64,000 bases of DNA from Nannobrachium achirus. Lineage: Eukaryota; Chordata; Actinopteri; Myctophiformes; Myctophidae. The stretch lies in NCBI GenBank assembly GCA_963921795.1, contig OY997641.1:23288033-23352032 (forward strand). Direction: 5' to 3'. The notes below the pieces were generated by a model. It did no database searches. It saw only the letters and a list, made by a program, of their open reading frames with translations, and was not told the DNA's origin. The position numbers and the translations under genes are program-made. Shown here piece after piece: positions 44,080 to 56,481 of this stretch (positions are counted from its first letter, which is position 1; the number at the start of each line of letters is the position of its first letter).

Positions 44080-45194
44080 TGTTACAGGGTTGGTTTTGCT
44101 CTAGAGATGTTGATTGGGGAAATTGCCTGCACCTGGGCAATTGGGTGTGGCCCTTAAAAAGCAGGCTGCAGAGCAAGAGAGGAGCCGGCAGTACATTTGA
44201 AACACAGAGGAGAGCAGCCATGGGCGGGTGCCGGGGCCCTGTCACCCCAGAGCGGACCCGGCTGTGGGGTGCTGAAGGAGGACGTTGGAGATGAGGCCCA
44301 AGACGGCACACAGCGACGCAGAGCATACAGCTGAGAGGACAGGGGAAACCAGGGCAGAAACCACAACGAAAAGCTGATTGAAACGCCCCGAAATGGCCGG
44401 CAGCACAGCGGTGCAGCTCCAAGGAATGGAGGCAGCAGCCGCGCTGGCCAGGCGGCAGCGGTGGTCCCGTTTCCCAGTGCCGACCAGAGTGAAAGAGGGG
44501 AGGCCAAATACACACAACAGAAGTCATGACTTCCACCTCTCCAAAGCTAAGTCCCCTCTACGACTCCCTGTTATCTGCGTTGTGCCTGTGCTGTTTTTAA
44601 CCTAGTTTTTTAGTCCTTTTAGTTATCCTTTTATTTGGTTCTACTTTCTACTCACTCGCTCCGTATGGGACATTTTAGCTAATTTTATAGTTTACTAGTC
44701 CTCACTGCTTTTTTAATTATAAACCATGGCATGCGTCTATTTCCTTTAAACTCTTAATTGTTTTTATTAGAGATTATATTGTTGTACAGTGCATGTGTTT
44801 TGATTGAGTGTATTTTGGACTTAGTATTAAAACGAGCTGTTTGACCCTAAAGGAGACCTGAGAGGAGAATATGGACATTAAAGGAGCAAAGGACTGCACT
44901 TTCCAATGGACTGCCTGGAACCTGGTGCACTATTTGTAGGAAGTCAGAAGAAGCCTGTTCATTTGTTTGTTCTCTGAGCCTGTCATTGCCTGTTCTTTTT
45001 ATTTTTTCAATAGCCTAGGATTTTAGCAATAAAACTATTTATTGCACCAATTTATTGCTTGATTATTTCTCTGCTCAACCCTGAAGAAAGAACCTGTTTG
45101 CCTTATTTTATGAGAGTTTTGAATAGAGTTCCTGGGCTCTCCTCCAGGTGGCGTTGTCGGCGACTTCCATTTTTAAATTTTAAACCTCGCCACA
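44080..45194 (+). mobile_element. Solo LTR (about 1.1 kb)
   Basis: Starts TGTTACAGGG and ends GCCACA, flanked by the 4-bp direct repeat AACA (44076-44079 and 45195-45198). It has a TATA-like CCTTAAAAAG near 44152 and AATAAAACT near 45031, consistent with + orientation. No internal retroviral sequence remains. Confidence 0.5.
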
Positions 45195-45231
45195 AACACA
45201 CCAAAAAAATATGCTTTAAGTAGCATGTGAG

Positions 45232-45452
45232 TGGTCAAACTAGGGGTTTTTCATGATTCTGAATCCATTGCAAGCATTTGTTTTGCATGAAAAACATTCC
45301 TTGGGCTAGAAAACAGACCAAAATAACGGTGAAAAGTGATGACTCATCACTTTTCACAGGTTTGAGAGGCTGAAATCTAGCCCAAGGAATGTTTTTCATG
45401 CAAAACAAATGCTTGCAATGGATTCAGAATCATCAAGAACCCCTAGTTTGAC
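45232..45452. repeat. Inner palindrome of the long-inverted-repeat element
   Basis: Arms of about 75 bp (CCTTGGGCTAGA inner end, GTCAAACTAGGGG outer end) with few mismatches around a short centre containing AAAAGTGATGACTCATCACTTTT, itself palindromic. Confidence 0.85.
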
Positions 45453-45701
45453 CCCACACATGCTACTTTTTATGGTGTGTTTTTTTTCCAGTATAGTGAA
45501 GTCAATGGGAAACTTTTTTTCGCAGTGTTTCCGGCAGAGCAGGCCTCTCATTCTGTGTACCTTATTGAACAAATTAATAGGAAAAACAAAAATTTGGAGT
45601 ATGTCATGTCATGACATCACAGGTCTTCTCTCATTTTGGCACAGTGGCTCCCTGGCTAAGTGGCTATGTGGCCCTTTTGCCATAATATCCACGGTTACAC
45701 C

Positions 45702-45856
45702 CCGCCATTCCGAAACACCGCTATTCCGAACGTTGACTTCTAACCCCAACCCTACCCCTAACCCTAACCCTAACCCTAACCCTACCCCTAACCCTAACCC
45801 TAACCCTAAACCTAACCCTAACCCTGCTTCGGAATAGCGGTGTTTCGGAATGGCGG
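45702..45856. mobile_element. Telomere-like tract between perfect 29-bp inverted repeats
   Basis: Left arm 45702-45730 (CCGCCATTCCGAAACACCGC...) and right arm 45828-45856 are exact reverse complements. Between them are about 14 CCCTAA-type units with a few CCCTA(C/A) variants. Confidence 0.75.
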
Positions 45857-46652
45857 ACTGTTGCCAATATCCACAGAGGCGAGATTGCATTTGCAGTGAG
45901 CAGGTTCCAGATTGCATGCAGTCTGTTTATGGTACCTGTTGATAGAGTTTGTCACATTGACAGTGATGTTGCGACATCTGTGGTATTTCAGCCTGGTTGA
46001 ACACCACACATCGACATTTGCAGTTCCTTATGTGTGCATGCACACTTAAGAGTCCCCTAAGAGCTTAAAGGACAGCCAGCCAGCATGACACCAGCCACAC
46101 AGGAACCTCGCGGGGACCATCAGAGTTGATGGCTGAGTCCCCCATGGGTCTATACTACTCCTCTTTGAGCGGTGGTCACACCGTCTCCTTAACATGACCG
46201 TGTGTGTATCCGTCCGTCTATGTCTGTATGTCCGCTGGGTAACCAGAGAGGTGCTGTTGAGCAACTTTGAAATGTACGGTACATGCACGCACACACGCGC
46301 ACGCACGCACGCACACACACCACTATTTGTCAATATCTGACATGAGATGTCTACTTTAAATGTCACGGGCATTTGTCAGTTGGTAAGAAATCTAGGCAGC
46401 AAGAGGCCTACGGTGCTCTATACAAACAAGGGCCGACCCACAAATTGATCCATCTGCTGCAGGGTTGAGCCTGTGGGGTTGTAAAAGCTTGCAGTGCAGG
46501 AGACCCACAGAGTTTGACAGAAATTGGAGGAGCACCGTAGGAAGGTGTTAAGAGAAGAGGCTTGTCAGCAGGGGGGTCACAAGGGGGGAAAAGTGGGACT
46601 GAGTTACTAGGGCCCAAGGTGGAGGGGCCTTCATTATTTTATACTTTAGCTA

Positions 46653-46733
46653 TTGAAAAATAGCAGATCTACAAGCTCACAGCGCTGCACAGACTGCCGC
46701 GCCTTGTAGATCTGCTATTTTTGAAAAGTCGTG
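46653..46733. repeat. Palindrome-family member
   Basis: AAAAATAGCAGATCTACAAG and its inverse around a GC-rich spacer. Confidence 0.85.
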
Positions 46734-46854
46734 AAAATGTATATGTCTTTTTAATCATTTTGGGGATCCTTCACATGAAAAAGTTTGAGCACCACTGACA
46801 TAGAAACATAGGTTTTTCAATTTGAAATATTCAAAGATTTCCAAGATTTTTCAA

Positions 46855-46929
46855 AGATATCAGATCTACAAGCTCACAGCGCGGCACTCTGTGCCGCACT
46901 GTGAGCTTGTATATCTGCTATTTTTCAAT
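46855..46929. repeat. Palindrome-family member
   Basis: CAGATCTACAAGCTCACAGC with a near-perfect inverse and a GGCACTCTGTGCC loop. It lies about 200 bp from the previous copy. Confidence 0.85.
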
Positions 46930-47135
46930 AGTTAAAGCACAGGGGCCCCGCAGTGAATCCTTGTACCCAGGGCCCAGCATTTGGTGCGACACCCCTGCTT
47001 GTCAGACAAAGCCTTTAATTGGTGAGACATGTTATTTTCTTTGCAGGGATTGTTTAACGTCTGCCGACCATGCAGATGAGAACACCTATAGCTTCCAATT
47101 AGGGTGGTTTTGCGGGCAACCTCCTGTCTACATTC

Positions 47136-50100
47136 ACAGCATGCTGCTAATGATTATTCATCTCAGCCTGCAAATTAAGTGTGGTGGAGTGTTCAAAGCA
47201 CTGTTAATATCCAGCTAAATCCATGCGTTTCACAAGCAGTGAATTTATTGCCAGCAGCATGGATATTTAGTGTGTCTGGCCTGCGAGCGAAATTGATTTG
47301 AAAACACTTTAAAAACATGATTCAGAGGTAAACCATGGATTTGCCATGTCTCTTAGCTGTAAATAAAATTCACAGACGTAGCCTAAATTTTCCCAGATCT
47401 CTGTCAAGGAAATGTAGTTGTCATAGCAGCACTGCAGTATGAAACACCGATAAGCTCCAAGAGTAACAAACAATAAAGGAGCAAACAGGCACAGTACAGT
47501 AACATACAGTACAGTATACAGGGAACAGAAATCAAGTACAAAACCTTGTATCAGATGATTTAATGTCTTGTCAGGCCATCCAAGGTGATTTAGTCATGTT
47601 TGTTTCATGTGTTTGTTTCATTCAAAGAAACAGCTGAGAGTGAGGGAGTCTTATAAACACCTCTAACAATCATCAAGTTATGTTTAATGTCAGAGCAATT
47701 CATTAATTTGACCAATGAGATTGAACTAAAGACTAATAGCAGAGTAGGCACCTACAGTACATTTCAGGAAATACTGGTGAAAAAGTACCAGTAAGACTCC
47801 CTAATCGGGAGATAAGCGACCGTCAGGTCGCAGCGTGATTTTAGGCCAAAATGTGTAGGAGCAGTGTCCAAAAATGTGTTTGAAAAAATCGGCCTGATGG
47901 TGGCGCTATATGGGACAGATCCATGTTGATGACATGAGTGTAGACATACTGTGTAGCGATTTGCGTGATTTTAGGGCAAAATCTGTAGGAGTAGTGGCCA
48001 AAAATGTGTTTTGCAAGAGTCGGCCTCATGGTGGCGCTAGAATAGGGCCATGTGAGAATTGAAAGGAGTGTGTGTGCAAAATTTGGCATGGATCGGGGCA
48101 ACGGTTGCGGAGATATGAGCAGGGCAAAAGTGTGACGTGTGACTGACTGACTGACTGACTGACTGACTGACTGACGGACAGCCGGTGGAGGTTTTGATAG
48201 TAAATGCGACCTGACGGTCGCAATCATCTTGAACACCTGAAAGTATCATCTTGAACATAGCCTACTGGACACCTGCATGTCAAAATCTTGCTCCCATTGG
48301 TGGCAATGCGTTATTTCAAGCCAAAATGTGTTTCTTTGCCATGCAGGGAATGTGTTCCGTCATGAGCATTTAAAAATCCGTCTTGCCCTTTCACGTGTGT
48401 GGATCCGATGATGGAGGCTTTAGAATGCTGTCGTCGTGTACTGAGGATTGCAGAGCCTAGGCCACTATAGACCACAATGCGTCTTTGCGTTCCGAGGATG
48501 AGTCATCGGTGAGCGCAGTGCATCTGCATGTGTGTGCGTGCGTGCTTGCGTACGTGCGTGCGTGCGTGTGCGTGTGTGTGTGAGAGAGAGAGAAAGAGAG
48601 AGAGATGCTTTGTGTGTTGCAAGAGGCGAGGAGTGGCAGCTGAGGTGAGGTATGTGCTCCTGAGTAGAATTGTGAACAGCTGGTTCTCTTGTCACAGTAG
48701 TGTATCTCCCCACATCATGTCAGCTGGTTGTCATGGTAGTTGTTATACACATGGATTTAGCTGGATGCTCTTTGAAGTAGCCTGCGTTCCAGTGAGACGT
48801 TAAGCCACAAGCTGCCACACACATAGACGCTTTGTCAACAGCACCCTTTTTTAAAACGCCTTTATTTCTTTGAGGTCATAATAACCAATAGCCTGCGTTA
48901 TGTAGGGGTTTTGCTAGGGATGATTCATTAAACGTGGATGTGGATGTGTGCATTTGTGCTTGAGAAAAAAAGAATTCCCTCTATATTGTTATGTAAGAAT
49001 ACATAGTAAATTGCACTAGACTGTGATGATGAAGAAAGCAAGTTGTTGTGAACTCCCTCAGTTTACCAATATGGTCATTTATCACACTGCTACAGCTGTG
49101 CTGGTAGTCATCAAGCTCCACAACCAAGCCCTCATACGTTTTTTTCCGGTCATGGACTAATGACCCCTGCACTACTACAGATTCCAGAACCAGAAAAGAT
49201 GCCTGTTAAGCTTAACTGTTGAAAATGTTTCATTGATCATAGATTGTATATTTGCTCATTATATTCGCTGTTGATAGACTGTACATATTGAGGAAGAAAT
49301 AATATGGCTGCTTAGTGCTTATATCTGACCTTTATATTTACCATCACTTAAGTTTTAGTACTTCTACAAAACATTATGATGTTTGGCAGCCTGTAAGAGC
49401 CTAGATGTCTTTTCTAGGCCTGATAGCTATTGTTTTGTTTGTAAAACCTATCTTCTTATGGTACAGCCTGAGCCTGTCCTTGAAGCAGCTGCAGTATAAC
49501 TATGATGTCTGCCTTATTCTCTTGGCAGAACTACCATTGTACTTCTCCCCATGATATCATGTAAATAAAGCATACCGTTCCCCACCAAGAATGGTCTCCT
49601 ATTTGCTTCATCGATTACTGATTGATCCAGAATTCCACGGCAACATCCATCTGTCTGATGAATCCATCAGACTTTAAGTCGATTTGTATTTATATTTTCA
49701 TTGTTTACTTATTAGTAGCTCGCTTACCTGTACCTATAGTGTTTCATGCTTACTGCTGTTTCTACTATGACAGTGGATCAATAAAGGTCTATCTATCAGT
49801 CTAATCTAATGATGGTTGATGAGTAGTTAAGCATGTCGATGATGTTAACTTTTGAAGGAAAATATTGAGGACCATTCAGACCTACACCACAGAGAATAAG
49901 AACATTAAAAGTCTTTTAATAGACCGCATGTCAAGCTGTAACAGTAGGCTATGTTATGCAGTCATTTTAGTACACATCCAAGGTACAGTGTCTCTTTTTA
50001 GATGATACATGTAAGAGATTGCAAGGCATACATACCACTTAAGAACATTGACAATGTTGTTTCGCTGGGCTCAAAGACTTAGCACTTGTGATTGTCCTCT

Positions 50101-51544
50101 TAAATAGTAGTTAACAACTTATTAACACGTGTAGTCCCTGTTGCTGCTAACATGCTATCATTTGGGAGAGTGTCGACGAGCATGTGTCTCCTCCAATTCA
50201 CATGGAGTTGCAGGCACTTCTTTTCACCTGACAATTAAGAGTTTCACCAGGAAAATGTACGTATGCATACGGAGGGACATGCAATTCTAGTTCCTCGCCT
50301 TGTTGAAATGGCGCCTTGACCAACTAGGAGTCACTAGTGCAGTGAACAGTGGTGTAAGTAAAGTAACTAAGAATATTTACTGTCTTAAGTACTGTACTTA
50401 AGCACAATTTTGAGTTTTTTATTTAATTTTTTACTTTACTTGAGTATTTCAATTCTTTCAATTTTTTGAAAGTCTGAATCCTATAGGAGCCAACAGGGCA
50501 TGATGTGCGCACCCACATCTGCGCAGCTTCTCTTGTAAACAAAATATAATGGCAGTAATGGCGGCACCCAGTGCGAAACGAGGACAAAACGCTGTGAAAG
50601 GACAAGATTGCCTGTTATGAAAAGAAAAAACATCTGGACTACTTTTTGGGGGAGAGCGGAACGCTGACTACCGAAATTCTCCTTTAACCAGGCGTTGTTT
50701 ATCACAAAGTTGTGGTTTAAAACCATTTCCTCTACAGTACACATGCTAAAACTATCTGGTCACAACAGTGCAAAAATATGTGCTCCAGATAACAGCTAAT
50801 ACAATATAAAAATGTCAAGTCGAGGCTAGACCCTATATCTGACATTATGTCACAGTAACGTGAAATAACGTGATGTTCATGGTTTTGTTCACTTTTTTCT
50901 TTAATCTCCCAATTTAGTTGTTCATGGGTTAGTTGTCAATTCCCAATTCCCCCATGTGTATAGTCCTTATCAGAGGGTATAGTAATACACAATGAGACGC
51001 TGGCTGTTTCTTTTCACCCAAGGTGGTGGGCAGGAACTTTACTCCTGTGTCACCTGGACACCCATTATGTTGAAGGCTAAGTAGGGTTCCAGTCATCTGT
51101 GACAAAATGTCACAGAATACCAAAGGTACTGTAACTGGAGCAATTAGAGATAAGCACTGTGTACTCATATAATAGCAGTTAGGGAGTCTGAAGTATCAGG
51201 GTCTAATACACCACAAATGCATAATTGCACAGCCACAGGAACCATGATAGTGACTAATTACCTTCACTGGAAAGGAAACATTCAAAATAGCCAAAGAATG
51301 TCAACCAATTAGTGTAGCTGCCTCAAGGCATTAAAACACAGTGACTTACAGCAGCAAATTCATTATTACAAAATATTATATTACAGACATTATACCATAT
51401 TTTCATTATATGCACATCGATGCAGACCGTCTTTCTCTGGTGAGACACATTTAACCCACAAACTGTATACATACAAAAATTGCACAAGCGTGCGCGCGGG
51501 CACGCACAAGCGCGCGCGCCGGCACGCACCCACGCACGCACCCA

Positions 51545-51580
<36 letters not shown>

Positions 51581-51810
51581 CACACTCAAACACAAGCGCA
51601 AACATATCTACATACATAGAAAGTGTTCTCATGGTGTGTCCCTTGTGGATGTTGTTCTACATAATGGAGCAGGTGAAGCCGCAACATTCTTTCAGGAGTG
51701 TCAGCCCAGTTTTGGTGAGGAACGGCGTTGATGTCTGCTGGGATTTGGAGGCCACTCTTTGCTCCTGGCGATGACCTGAATAAAAAAGCAACAGTATAAA
51801 CGTGCTTTTT
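47136..51810. repeat. Tandem unit 1 of the bmerb1 3' triplication (4675 bp)
   Basis: Starts ACAGCATGCTGC and ends AAACGTGCTTTTT. Contents: two direct copies of a GCGTGATTTTAGG(C/G)CAAAAT segment (47834-48010) between inverted GCGACCGTCAGGTCGC motifs (47817 and 48206), a (GACT)n tract (48130-48174), a GTGC tract (48534-48570), retroposon-like tail (49775-49805), AGTACTT repeat (50345-50470), an (ACGC)n tract (51530-51580) and a bmerb1 terminal exon. Four bp longer than unit 2, owing to one extra GACT. Confidence 0.95.
51657..51775 (-). pseudogene. bmerb1: bmerb1 terminal coding exon, third copy from the gene
   Basis: Same 119 bases as the exon at 60991-61109, with an intact acceptor (TTTATTCAG) and stop. 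It is open and CaaX-encoding. It can reach mRNA only if splicing runs past the two nearer copies, so it is called a duplicate rather than the working exon. Confidence 0.7.
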
Positions 51811-54800
51811 ACAGCATGCTGCTAATGATTATTCATCTCAGCCTGCAAATTAAGTGTGGTGGAGTGTTCAAAGCACTGTTAATATCCAGCTAAATCCATG
51901 CGTTTCACAAGCAGTGAATTTATTGCCAGCAGCATGGATATTTAGTGTGTCTGGCCTGCGAGCGAAATTGATTTGAAAACACTTTAAAAACATGATTCAG
52001 AGGTAAACCATGGATTTGCCATGTCTCTTAGCTGTAAATAAAATTCACAGACGTAGCCTAAATTTTCCCAGATCTCTGTCAAGGAAATGTAGTTGTCATA
52101 GCAGCACTGCAGTATGAAACACCGATAAGCTCCAAGAGTAACAAACAATAAAGGAGCAAACAGGCACAGTACAGTAACATACAGTACAGTATACAGGGAA
52201 CAGAAATCAAGTACAAAACCTTGTATCAGATGATTTAATGTCTTGTCAGGCCATCCAAGGTGATTTAGTCATGTTTGTTTCATGTGTTTGTTTCATTCAA
52301 AGAAACAGCTGAGAGTGAGGGAGTCTTATAAACACCTCTAACAATCATCAAGTTATGTTTAATGTCAGAGCAATTCATTAATTTGACCAATGAGATTGAA
52401 CTAAAGACTAATAGCAGAGTAGGCACCTACAGTACATTTCAGGAAATACTGGTGAAAAAGTACCAGTAAGACTCCCTAATCGGGAGATAAGCGACCGTCA
52501 GGTCGCAGCGTGATTTTAGGCCAAAATGTGTAGGAGCAGTGTCCAAAAATGTGTTTGAAAAAATCGGCCTGATGGTGGCGCTATATGGGACAGATCCATG
52601 TTGATGACATGAGTGTAGACATACTGTGTAGCGATTTGCGTGATTTTAGGGCAAAATCTGTAGGAGTAGTGGCCAAAAATGTGTTTTGCAAGAGTCGGCC
52701 TCATGGTGGCGCTAGAATAGGGCCATGTGAGAATTGAAAGGAGTGTGTGTGCAAAATTTGGCATGGATCGGGGCAACGGTTGCGGAGATATGAGCAGGGC
52801 AAAAGTGTGACGTGTGACTGACTGACTGACTGACTGACTGACTGACGGACAGCCGGTGGAGGTTTTGATAGTAAATGCGACCTGACGGTCGCAATCATCT
52901 TGAACACCTGAAAGTATCATCTTGAACATAGCCTACTGGACACCTGCATGTCAAAATCTTGCTCCCATTGGTGGCAATGCGTTATTTCAAGCCAAAATGT
53001 GTTTCTTTGCCATGCAGGGAATGTGTTCCGTCATGAGCATTTAAAAATCCGTCTTGCCCTTTCACGTGTGTGGATCCGATGATGGAGGCTTTAGAATGCT
53101 GTCGTCGTGTACTGAGGATTGCAGAGCCTAGGCCACTATAGACCACAATGCGTCTTTGCGTTCCGAGGATGAGTCATCGGTGAGCGCAGTGCATCTGCAT
53201 GTGTGTGCGTGCGTGCTTGCGTACGTGCGTGCGTGCGTGTGCGTGTGTGTGTGAGAGAGAGAGAAAGAGAGAGAGATGCTTTGTGTGTTGCAAGAGGCGA
53301 GGAGTGGCAGCTGAGGTGAGGTATGTGCTCCTGAGTAGAATTGTGAACAGCTGGTTCTCTTGTCACAGTAGTGTATCTCCCCACATCATGTCAGCTGGTT
53401 GTCATGGTAGTTGTTATACACATGGATTTAGCTGGATGCTCTTTGAAGTAGCCTGCGTTCCAGTGAGACGTTAAGCCACAAGCTGCCACACACATAGACG
53501 CTTTGTCAACAGCACCCTTTTTTAAAACGCCTTTATTTCTTTGAGGTCATAATAACCAATAGCCTGCGTTATGTAGGGGTTTTGCTAGGGATGATTCATT
53601 AAACGTGGATGTGGATGTGTGCATTTGTGCTTGAGAAAAAAAGAATTCCCTCTATATTGTTATGTAAGAATACATAGTAAATTGCACTAGACTGTGATGA
53701 TGAAGAAAGCAAGTTGTTGTGAACTCCCTCAGTTTACCAATATGGTCATTTATCACACTGCTACAGCTGTGCTGGTAGTCATCAAGCTCCACAACCAAGC
53801 CCTCATACGTTTTTTTCCGGTCATGGACTAATGACCCCTGCACTACTACAGATTCCAGAACCAGAAAAGATGCCTGTTAAGCTTAACTGTTGAAAATGTT
53901 TCATTGATCATAGATTGTATATTTGCTCATTATATTCGCTGTTGATAGACTGTACATATTGAGGAAGAAATAATATGGCTGCTTAGTGCTTATATCTGAC
54001 CTTTATATTTACCATCACTTAAGTTTTAGTACTTCTACAAAACATTATGATGTTTGGCAGCCTGTAAGAGCCTAGATGTCTTTTCTAGGCCTGATAGCTA
54101 TTGTTTTGTTTGTAAAACCTATCTTCTTATGGTACAGCCTGAGCCTGTCCTTGAAGCAGCTGCAGTATAACTATGATGTCTGCCTTATTCTCTTGGCAGA
54201 ACTACCATTGTACTTCTCCCCATGATATCATGTAAATAAAGCATACCGTTCCCCACCAAGAATGGTCTCCTATTTGCTTCATCGATTACTGATTGATCCA
54301 GAATTCCACGGCAACATCCATCTGTCTGATGAATCCATCAGACTTTAAGTCGATTTGTATTTATATTTTCATTGTTTACTTATTAGTAGCTCGCTTACCT
54401 GTACCTATAGTGTTTCATGCTTACTGCTGTTTCTACTATGACAGTGGATCAATAAAGGTCTATCTATCAGTCTAATCTAATGATGGTTGATGAGTAGTTA
54501 AGCATGTCGATGATGTTAACTTTTGAAGGAAAATATTGAGGACCATTCAGACCTACACCACAGAGAATAAGAACATTAAAAGTCTTTTAATAGACCGCAT
54601 GTCAAGCTGTAACAGTAGGCTATGTTATGCAGTCATTTTAGTACACATCCAAGGTACAGTGTCTCTTTTTAGATGATACATGTAAGAGATTGCAAGGCAT
54701 ACATACCACTTAAGAACATTGACAATGTTGTTTCGCTGGGCTCAAAGACTTAGCACTTGTGATTGTCCTCTTAAATAGTAGTTAACAACTTATTAACACG

Positions 54801-56481
54801 TGTAGTCCCTGTTGCTGCTAACATGCTATCATTTGGGAGAGTGTCGACGAGCATGTGTCTCCTCCAATTCACATGGAGTTGCAGGCACTTCTTTTCACCT
54901 GACAATTAAGAGTTTCACCAGGAAAATGTACGTATGCATACGGAGGGACATGCAATTCTAGTTCCTCGCCTTGTTGAAATGGCGCCTTGACCAACTAGGA
55001 GTCACTAGTGCAGTGAACAGTGGTGTAAGTAAAGTAACTAAGAATATTTACTGTCTTAAGTACTGTACTTAAGCACAATTTTGAGTTTTTTATTTAATTT
55101 TTTACTTTACTTGAGTATTTCAATTCTTTCAATTTTTTGAAAGTCTGAATCCTATAGGAGCCAACAGGGCATGATGTGCGCACCCACATCTGCGCAGCTT
55201 CTCTTGTAAACAAAATATAATGGCAGTAATGGCGGCACCCAGTGCGAAACGAGGACAAAACGCTGTGAAAGGACAAGATTGCCTGTTATGAAAAGAAAAA
55301 ACATCTGGACTACTTTTTGGGGGAGAGCGGAACGCTGACTACCGAAATTCTCCTTTAACCAGGCGTTGTTTATCACAAAGTTGTGGTTTAAAACCATTTC
55401 CTCTACAGTACACATGCTAAAACTATCTGGTCACAACAGTGCAAAAATATGTGCTCCAGATAACAGCTAATACAATATAAAAATGTCAAGTCGAGGCTAG
55501 ACCCTATATCTGACATTATGTCACAGTAACGTGAAATAACGTGATGTTCATGGTTTTGTTCACTTTTTTCTTTAATCTCCCAATTTAGTTGTTCATGGGT
55601 TAGTTGTCAATTCCCAATTCCCCCATGTGTATAGTCCTTATCAGAGGGTATAGTAATACACAATGAGACGCTGGCTGTTTCTTTTCACCCAAGGTGGTGG
55701 GCAGGAACTTTACTCCTGTGTCACCTGGACACCCATTATGTTGAAGGCTAAGTAGGGTTCCAGTCATCTGTGACAAAATGTCACAGAATACCAAAGGTAC
55801 TGTAACTGGAGCAATTAGAGATAAGCACTGTGTACTCATATAATAGCAGTTAGGGAGTCTGAAGTATCAGGGTCTAATACACCACAAATGCATAATTGCA
55901 CAGCCACAGGAACCATGATAGTGACTAATTACCTTCACTGGAAAGGAAACATTCAAAATAGCCAAAGAATGTCAACCAATTAGTGTAGCTGCCTCAAGGC
56001 ATTAAAACACAGTGACTTACAGCAGCAAATTCATTATTACAAAATATTATATTACAGACATTATACCATATTTTCATTATATGCACATCGATGCAGACCG
56101 TCTTTCTCTGGTGAGACACATTTAACCCACAAACTGTATACATACAAAAATTGCACAAGCGTGCGCGCGGGCACGCACAAGCGCGCGCGCCGGCACGCAC
56201 CCACGCACGCACCCACGCACGGACGCACGCACGCACGCACGCACGCACGCACACACTCAAACACAAGCGCAAACATATCTACATACATAGAAAGTGTTCT
56301 CATGGTGTGTCCCTTGTGGATGTTGTTCTACATAATGGAGCAGGTGAAGCCGCAACATTCTTTCAGGAGTGTCAGCCCAGTTTTGGTGAGGAACGGCGTT
56401 GATGTCTGCTGGGATTTGGAGGCCACTCTTTGCTCCTGGCGATGACCTGAATAAAAAAGCAACAGTATAAACGTGCTTTTT
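51811..56481. repeat. Tandem unit 2 (4671 bp)
   Basis: Almost base-for-base equal to unit 1. It has one fewer GACT and a single GGACGC change in the ACGC tract (about 56220). Confidence 0.95.
56328..56446 (-). pseudogene. bmerb1: bmerb1 terminal coding exon, second copy from the gene
   Basis: Identical coding sequence and acceptor to 60991-61109, offset about 4663 bp. Intact but redundant. Confidence 0.7.

Larger units (their letters stand above)
43879..45665. mobile_element. Long-inverted-repeat transposon, left arm split by a solo LTR
   Basis: The left arm (about 43879-44079 plus 45199-45280) is the reverse complement of the right arm (about 45365-45665). Shared blocks include GAATGAGAGGCCTGCTCTGCC, GTCATGACATAC and GGTCAAACTAGGGG. 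No coding sequence is seen. The reverse-strand open frames at 44045-44536 lie in the inserted LTR and carry no domain. Confidence 0.6.
45857..47135. other. No supported gene
   Basis: Contains CACACGCGCACGCACG simple sequence (46285-46320) and the two palindromes. The + frame 46901-47218 has no recognisable domain. Confidence 0.35.

Noticed and set aside
44045..44536. Reverse-strand frame of 163 codons with Cys and Pro
   Set aside because: Lies inside the inferred solo LTR, overlaps other frames, and shows no recognisable domain.
45737..45826. Possible true telomere or chromosome-fusion point
   Set aside because: Only about 97 bp, flanked by exact inverted repeats and by ordinary sequence on both sides.
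48465..48803. Open frames over the GTGC/GAGA tracts in each 4.67-kb unit
   Set aside because: Simple-sequence translations (Arg-Thr-His or Cys-Val-Arg runs) on both strands; no domain.
51323..51774. Overlapping frames over the ACGC tract
   Set aside because: Products of the tetranucleotide repeat. The real coding signal here is the bmerb1 exon on the minus strand in another frame.
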